A program made the position numbers and the translations under genes. A stretch of DNA of 64,000 nt from Thiemannella venezuelensis (GTDB taxonomy: Bacteria > Actinomycetota > Actinomycetes > Streptosporangiales > Streptosporangiaceae): contig NZ_JACHJJ010000014.1 of the NCBI RefSeq assembly GCF_014203605.1, forward strand, positions 1 through 64,000, in the 5' to 3' direction. The notes beneath the pieces are model-generated. The model had not been told where the DNA came from, made no database searches, and worked only from the letters and a program-made list of their open reading frames with translations. Positions 59,665-64,000 of this stretch are shown here, in pieces; position 1 is the stretch's first letter, and the number at the start of each line of letters is the position of its first letter.

Positions 59665-60570
59665 TCACCTCGGGGACGCGGCCAGGCTGATGGCCAGGAG
59701 CGCGGCGGCGGGCCCGGTGGGAGTGCGGCCCCGCCGCCAGATCGCGCGCAGGCGCCGCTCCAGGTCGATGCCCCGGGTGGCCACCTCGGCCAGCCGCCCG
59801 GTGGCCAGCTCCGCCTCCACGGCGTAGCCGCTGAGCACCGCGGGGGCGGCCCCCTCCCCGGTGGCGCCCTTGACCGCCGCGTTCGAGCCCAGCTCCAGCC
59901 GGGGGGCCGCGGCGGCATGGCCGGCCAGCGCCCGGTCCAGGGTCTCGCGCGTGCCGGAGCCGCGCTCGCGGACCACCAGCGGGGTCGCGGCCAGCTCGGC
60001 GGCGAGCAGCGGGGTGCGGCGGCGCGCCCACGGGTGGCCCGGCGCGACCACGACCACCAGCCGGTCGGCGGCCACCACCCGGGAGGCCAGCCCCTGCGGC
60101 ACCGACGGCCCCTCCACGAACCCGAGCTCGATCCCGCCGACCTCCCCGGCGACCAGCCTGGCCACCTCCGCGGAGTTCTGCACGTCCAGCCCGACCTGGA
60201 CCTGCGGCTCCCGGTTCTGCAGCTCCCCCAGCCAGCGCGGGAGCAGGTACTCGGCCACGGTCATGCTCGCCGCGATGTGCAGGTGCGCCGCCCGCGCGTG
60301 CCGTACGGCCTCCGCGCCGCGCATCAGCTCCTCGGCCGCGTCCAGCACCTGCGTCGCCCAAGCCGCGATCATGGTCCCCTGCGAGGTCAGCGTGGAGCCG
60401 CGGGGGGTGCGCTCCAGCAGCGGCAGGCCGAGCCGGCGCTCCAGGATCGCGATCCGCTTGCTCGCCGAGGGCTGGGCGATGCCCGCCGCCCGGGCCGCCT
60501 GCCCGAGGCTGCCCAGCCGGTCGACGTCGACCAGCAGCCGGAGGGATTCGAGGTCGGGCAGATAGCTCAT
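59665..60570 (-). CDS. LysR-family transcriptional regulator
   Basis: A 301-residue LysR regulator. The winged helix-turn-helix reads LESLRLLVDVDRLGSLGQAARAAGIAQPSASKRIAILERRLGLPLLERTPRGSTLTSQG. The co-inducer domain follows (HLHIAASMTVAEYLLPRWLGEL; GFVEGPSVPQGLASRVVAADRLVVVVAPGHPWA). It is divergent from the YeiH-like exporter gene with only 70 nt between starts, the classical LysR-target arrangement, so it should control that exporter. The palindrome at 60567-60585 overlaps its own start codon. The YeiE/YeiH pairing is known in E. coli. Confidence 0.92.
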   Translation of the reverse strand: MSYLPDLESLRLLVDVDRLGSLGQAARAAGIAQPSASKRIAILERRLGLPLLERTPRGSTLTSQGTMIAAWATQVLDAAEELMRGAEAVRHARAAHLHIAASMTVAEYLLPRWLGELQNREPQVQVGLDVQNSAEVARLVAGEVGGIELGFVEGPSVPQGLASRVVAADRLVVVVAPGHPWARRRTPLLAAELAATPLVVRERGSGTRETLDRALAGHAAAAPRLELGSNAAVKGATGEGAAPAVLSGYAVEAELATGRLAEVATRGIDLERRLRAIWRRGRTPTGPAAALLAISLAASPR

Positions 60571-60585
60571 AGCCCTAGGCTATGA
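60567..60585. promoter_or_regulatory. LysR-box palindrome TCATAGCC-CTA-GGCTATGA
   Basis: A perfect inverted repeat with 8-bp arms that contains T-N11-A, the LysR-family core. It covers the start codon of the LysR gene and lies 56 nt from the divergent transporter start, so binding could repress one gene and activate the other. Confidence 0.65.
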
Positions 60586-60640
60586 CCTACGAGGGAGATG
60601 GCCGCTACCGGCCGCGTCCGCCCGGGCGAACACTCGGCTC

Positions 60641-61885
60641 ATGACCGTCTTCCCGTTCTCCCGCCGCCCATCCCGCGGCACCGGGGCACCCCCCGCGCCG
60701 GACGGGACCGCTCGCCGATCCGAGCGGCCGCATCCGGCGCCCGTCCACCGCCGCGCCCACCCGGCGCCTCCCGGCCCGGGACGGGATGTTCCGCGGACCA
60801 GGTGCCTTTACACTGTAGATTCGTTTCGTCGGCTCCGCGCTCCCGCCCCCGGCCTGTGCCTGGCGGCCGCGGCCGTCGCCGCCTCGCTCTGGCTCAGCCG
60901 GGCCCTCACCGGAGTGAGCCCGGCGGTGATCGCGGTGGCCGGCGGGGTCGCCCTGGGCAACCTCGGCGGCGTGCACGCGTCCTTCCGCCCCGGTCTGCGG
61001 CTGGCGAGCCGCCCGCTGCTCCGCCTGGCGATCGTGCTCCTCGGCCTGCAGATCGCGCTCCCGGAGATCCTGGCGCTCGGCTGGCGGACGCTGGCCCTGG
61101 TGGCCGCGGCGACCGGCATCACCTTCGTGGCGACGCGGTGGGCCGGGCGGCTGCTCGGAGTGAGCCCGCGCAGGTCGCTGCTCATCGCGACCGGCGTGTC
61201 CGTCTGCGGGGCCGCGGCGATCGCCGCGATGCACGAAGTGGCCGGGGGCGACGACGACGACGCGGCCAGCGCGGTCGGCGTGGTCGTCCTGTACGGCAGC
61301 GCCGCGATCGTCGCGGTTCCGGCCCTCGGCGGCCTGCTCGGCCTGACCCCGCACCAGCTCGGGCTCTGGGCCGGGGCCTCGGTGCACGAGGTGGCGCAGG
61401 TCGCGGCCATCGGAGCGGCCGCCGGGACCGGCGCGCTGGCGACCGCGGTGGTGGTCAAGCTGGCCCGGGTGGTCCTGCTGGCGCCGCTGGTGGCACTGGT
61501 CTCGGCGGGCCTGCGCCGCGCCGCGGATCCCCGCCGGGCGGCGCAGGCCGGAGCAGCGGACCGCGGCGGCGCGACCGGCGGGAGGACGGGCGGCGGGGAG
61601 ACGGGCGGCGGGGAGACGGGCGGGCGGAGGCCGCCGCCGGTGCCGCTGTTCGTCGCGGGGTTCGCGGCCATGATGGCGGTGCGCGGCACCGATCTCGTCC
61701 CGGAGGAGGTCACCTCCCTGGTCCCGGAGGTGACCGGGGCGCTGCTGGCCGCGGCGCTGTTCGGGCTGGGGACCGGGATCGACCTGGGATCGGCGGCCCG
61801 CGGCGGGCGGGCGCTCGCACTCGGCGGGGCGGCCACGGCCGTCATCGGCACGATCTCACTACTGGGAGCCCTCGCCATCGGCTGA
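60641..61885 (+). CDS. YeiH-family (UPF0324) putative sulfate exporter
   Basis: A 414-residue membrane protein with about 10 hydrophobic helices. Family blocks include VALGNLGGVHASFRPGLRLASRPLLRLAIVLLGLQIAL, SPRRSLLIATGVSVCGAAAIAAM, AIVAVPALGGLLGLTPHQLGLWAGASVHEVAQVAAIGAAAG and VVVKLARVVLLAPLVALVS. The family is annotated as putative sulfate exporters; direct proof is limited. The N-terminal 65 residues are Pro/Arg-rich and could be over-called, but I see no better in-frame start before the first helix. A Gly-rich insert with a GGETGGGETGG repeat lies about residue 310. Confidence 0.88.
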   Translation: MTVFPFSRRPSRGTGAPPAPDGTARRSERPHPAPVHRRAHPAPPGPGRDVPRTRCLYTVDSFRRLRAPAPGLCLAAAAVAASLWLSRALTGVSPAVIAVAGGVALGNLGGVHASFRPGLRLASRPLLRLAIVLLGLQIALPEILALGWRTLALVAAATGITFVATRWAGRLLGVSPRRSLLIATGVSVCGAAAIAAMHEVAGGDDDDAASAVGVVVLYGSAAIVAVPALGGLLGLTPHQLGLWAGASVHEVAQVAAIGAAAGTGALATAVVVKLARVVLLAPLVALVSAGLRRAADPRRAAQAGAADRGGATGGRTGGGETGGGETGGRRPPPVPLFVAGFAAMMAVRGTDLVPEEVTSLVPEVTGALLAAALFGLGTGIDLGSAARGGRALALGGAATAVIGTISLLGALAIG

Positions 61886-61947
61886 TCTCCCGATGGACGC
61901 CTCCGAAGCAGGACCCATACCGTGCTTTTTTAGAACAAGACCATCCG

Positions 61948-61977
61948 TTTACACCGTTCTCATCAGGCAAGCATACG
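61948..61977 (+). promoter_or_regulatory. putative psuG promoter
   Basis: TTTACA (61948-61953), 18 nt, CATACG (61972-61977), 29 nt before the psuG start. The local sequence is A/T-richer than its surroundings. Confidence 0.35.
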
Positions 61978-62006
61978 GTCCTGACCCGAGGAGACAGAAC
62001 CAGCCC

Positions 62007-62945
62007 ATGCGTACCACCCAGCAGTCGGCCGACACCGTGTTCCGCCCGTCCCAGGAGGTGGCGGAGGCACTGGCGCAGGGCGCCCCGGTCGTGGCACTCG
62101 AGTCCACGATCATCTCGCACGGCCTCCCCCAGCCCCGCAACCTGGAGGTCGCGACCGAGCTGGAGGAGATCGTCCGCGGCTGCGGAGCGGTCCCCGCGAC
62201 GATCGCGGTGCTGGACGGGGTGGCCCGCATCGGCCTGGACGCCGGAGAGCTCAAGCGGATCGCCACCGAGCCCGGCCTGCGCAAGCTGGGCTTCCGCGAC
62301 CTGCCCGCCGCGGCGGCGCTGGGGGCCAGCGGGGCGACCACGGTCTCGGCGACCTCGTTCCTGGCCGCGCGGGCCGGCATCCGGGTCTTCGCCACCGGCG
62401 GTCTCGGCGGCGTGCACCGGGGATGGGCCGACAGCCAGGACGAGTCGGCCGACCTCGACCTGCTCAGCCGTACCCGCATCACCGTCGTCTGCGCGGGCGT
62501 GAAGTCGATCCTGGACGTGCCGGCCACCCTGCAGCGGCTGGAGACCCGGGGCGTCACCGTCGCCGGGTTCCGCACCGACGAGTTCCCCGGTTTCTACCTG
62601 CACACCTCCGGCGAGCGCCTCGACTGGCGGATCGAGAGCCCGGAGGAGGCCGCCCGGATCATGCGGGCCCAGGACGCCCTCGGCGGCCCGGAGACCGCGC
62701 TGATCGTGGCCAACCCGGTGCCGGCGGCCGAGCAGCTCGACCCGGCCCTGCACGACCGGGTCCTGGCCGAGGCGCTGGCCGCCGCGGAGCGGGAGAAGGT
62801 GGCCGGCCAGGCCATCACCCCGTTCCTCCTGGACTACCTGGTGCGCGGCACCGACGGTGCCTCACTGGAGGCGAATCTGGCCGCCGTACGTGGAAACACC
62901 CGCATCGCCGGACAGATCGCTGCATCATGGAGTAAGGAAAGTTGA
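62007..62945 (+). CDS. psuG: pseudouridine-5'-phosphate glycosidase
   Basis: A 312-residue enzyme of the IndA/PsuG family. It reversibly splits pseudouridine 5'-phosphate into uracil and ribose 5-phosphate. Family blocks: VVALESTIISHGLPQPRNLEVA (catalytic Glu), VPATIAVLDGVARIGL, AAALGASGATTVSATSFLAARAGIRVFATGGLGGVHRG, CAGVKSILDVPATLQRLETRGVTVAGFRTDEFPGFY and GQAITPFLLDYLVRGTDGASLEANLA. ATG 62007 was chosen over the upstream in-frame ATG 61893 because the family begins at this point. It is followed after 7 nt by the PfkB-type kinase gene, forming the psuG-psuK pair for pseudouridine breakdown. Confidence 0.95.
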   Translation: MRTTQQSADTVFRPSQEVAEALAQGAPVVALESTIISHGLPQPRNLEVATELEEIVRGCGAVPATIAVLDGVARIGLDAGELKRIATEPGLRKLGFRDLPAAAALGASGATTVSATSFLAARAGIRVFATGGLGGVHRGWADSQDESADLDLLSRTRITVVCAGVKSILDVPATLQRLETRGVTVAGFRTDEFPGFYLHTSGERLDWRIESPEEAARIMRAQDALGGPETALIVANPVPAAEQLDPALHDRVLAEALAAAEREKVAGQAITPFLLDYLVRGTDGASLEANLAAVRGNTRIAGQIAASWSKES

Positions 62946-62952
62946 GGTATCC

Positions 62953-63879
62953 GTGACCGAAATGGGCCTGCTGGTCATCGGCGACGTGGTCACCGACGTC
63001 GTCGCGCTTCACGGAGAACAGAACCTCGCCGGCCTCGCCACCGGGACCGACACCGCCGCCGACATCGTGCTGCGCCCGGGCGGCTCGGGGGCCAACACCG
63101 CCTCCTGGGCCGCCCGCCTGGGCGCCGACGCCCGGATCCTGACCAGGGTCGGCTCCGACACCAGCGAGTGGCACGGCGCGGAGCTGCGGCGCAGCGGCGT
63201 CCGGCCGCACCTGCGGGTGGACCCCGAGCGCCCGACCGCCGTGGTGATCGCCATGGTGGACGTGACCGGGGAACGCTCCATGCTGACCAACCGGGGCGCG
63301 GGCGGCCACATCGGCACCGACGACTGGGACGAGGAACTGCTCGACGGGGTGGCCCACCTGCACCTGTCGGGATACACCCTGTTCGCCGAGCCGGGCCTGC
63401 GGCTGTCCCGGCTGGCCCTGGCCGAGGCCGCCCGGCGCGGCGTCACCACCAGCGTGGACCCGGCCTCGGCCGGTTTCCTGCGGGCGTTCGGGCCCGAGCG
63501 GTTCGTCCGGGAGACCGCGGACGCCCGGCTGGTCATCCCCAACCTGGACGAGGCGCTGCTGCTCACCGGCGAGACCTCCGCCGAGCGGGCGGCCGAGAGA
63601 CTCAGCGTCCTGTACGGCACGGCGGCGGTGAAACTGGGCCGCATGGGCGCGCTGATGGCCAGGCAGGGACGGCTCGTCGCCCGGGTCCCCGGGCTCCCCG
63701 TCGAGGTGGTCGACTCCACCGGCGCCGGCGACGCGTTCGCCGCCGGGCTGATCACCGCCCTGCTCACCGGGGCCGGGGACGAGGCCGCGCTGGACGCCGG
63801 ACGCCGGGCGGGGGCGGAGGCCGTTACGGTCATCGGCGGCCGTCCGCGTATCCTTCAATCGGATTTGGCCACCAACTAG
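62953..63879 (+). CDS. psuK: PfkB-family carbohydrate kinase, likely pseudouridine kinase
   Basis: A 308-residue ribokinase-like protein. The N-terminal PfkB signature region is LRPGGSGANTASWAARLGADARILTRVGSD and the C-terminal ATP/anion-hole signature is VEVVDSTGAGDAFAAGLITALLTG with the catalytic Asp in GAGD. GTG 62953 has GAGG 5 nt upstream; the gap to psuG is 7 nt. Adjacent to psuG, it most probably phosphorylates pseudouridine to the 5'-phosphate substrate of that enzyme. Ribokinase or another sugar kinase is the alternative, since family substrate residues cannot be read by eye. Confidence 0.9.
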   Translation: MTEMGLLVIGDVVTDVVALHGEQNLAGLATGTDTAADIVLRPGGSGANTASWAARLGADARILTRVGSDTSEWHGAELRRSGVRPHLRVDPERPTAVVIAMVDVTGERSMLTNRGAGGHIGTDDWDEELLDGVAHLHLSGYTLFAEPGLRLSRLALAEAARRGVTTSVDPASAGFLRAFGPERFVRETADARLVIPNLDEALLLTGETSAERAAERLSVLYGTAAVKLGRMGALMARQGRLVARVPGLPVEVVDSTGAGDAFAAGLITALLTGAGDEAALDAGRRAGAEAVTVIGGRPRILQSDLATN

Positions 63880-63968
63880 CTTTACCCTCTTAACACCAAT
63901 TGATAGCTTGCGGCCTTAGACTGCACCATTAGCCACATGCGTCACTTTGGGGAGGTTGCGGTCCGCCG

Positions 63969-64000
63969 ATGGATGCCGAGTCATCGATCTGCCTGAGTGA
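63969..64000 (+). CDS. possible start of a further gene, cut by the window end
   Basis: ATG at 63969 opens a frame (MDAESSICLS) that stays open to the end. GGGGAGG lies about 12 nt upstream, so it may be real. Only ten codons are visible, and no family can be named. The preceding 63880-63968 stretch has A/T-rich patches that could hold its promoter. Confidence 0.3.
   Translation, partial: MDAESSICLS

Noticed and set aside
61875-61896. Terminator after the YeiH-like gene
   Set aside because: CCATCGG and CCGATGG can pair, but the stem is only 7 bp, overlaps the coding end and has no T tract directly after it.

Overview
The window is chromosomal DNA from a very GC-rich actinomycete. The signs are pervasive G/C at third codon positions, frequent GTG and TTG starts, 4-base ATGA/GTGA gene overlaps, an XRE-DUF5753 regulator, a membrane Ser/Thr kinase, DUF3618/holin-type envelope proteins and a MaoC/acyl-CoA dehydrogenase pair. 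A Streptosporangiales-like genus (Nonomuraea/Streptosporangium type) is a reasonable guess but is inference only. I saw no tRNA, rRNA, CRISPR array, transposase or phage module.

Layout. 0-7.8 kb: two DUF485/ActP-like monocarboxylate symporter pairs on the minus strand, with a LytS-type kinase and LytTR regulator whose genes are separated by an MFS exporter gene. 7.8-10.8 kb: an autoregulated tetR-mmpL efflux pair with a perfect operator. 10.8-12.6 kb: acyl-CoA dehydrogenase and MaoC dehydratase. 12.8-13.9 kb: a small envelope operon (holin-like plus DUF3618) behind a stress-sigma-type promoter. 14.3-16.2 kb: a NarL-type two-component system. 16.2-19.8 kb: an AarF/UbiB kinase and a divergent NERD-pseudokinase protein.

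20-33.5 kb is the most coherent block, a probable rhamnogalacturonan-I (pectin side-chain) utilisation locus. It has a GH51 arabinofuranosidase, a PcRGLX/YetA-like protein, a lipoprotein-dependent sugar importer (LplA/B/C type, no ATPase gene), YesL-like DUF624 and YesU-like DUF1961 proteins, a GH42 beta-galactosidase, a CE7 deacetylase and a Gfo/Idh/MocA oxidoreductase. The gene content mirrors the Bacillus yes/yet/lpl genes. Six copies of an AACGTTTTAAT-like LacI-family operator stand in its control regions, but no LacI gene is in the window.

33.7-41.3 kb: a 53-residue basic protein and a lipid kinase, a secreted M6 metalloprotease, a GlcD-like FAD oxidase driven divergently from it through overlapping -35 boxes, and a Ser/Thr kinase whose extracellular end looks like spore-associated protein A. 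41.4-49.4 kb: a biotin-dependent acyl-CoA carboxylase (beta and alpha), enoyl-CoA hydratase, SDR/DUF2867 protein and AtuA-family protein, suggesting leucine/isovalerate or acyclic-terpenoid catabolism. 49.6-51.8 kb: an XRE-DUF5753 regulator between two small conserved-type proteins, then a TetR regulator. 52-55.3 kb: polyprenyl-phosphate glycosyltransferase/GtrA and an ArnT/PMT-like transferase. 55.6-57.8 kb: an OmpR-type two-component system. 57.9-59.5 kb: a phytoene-desaturase-like flavoprotein. 59.7-61.9 kb: a divergent LysR/YeiH pair. 62-63.9 kb: psuG-psuK for pseudouridine breakdown. Operon coupling is tight in most blocks, and several promoters and operators can be read by eye; these are listed with their uncertainty.
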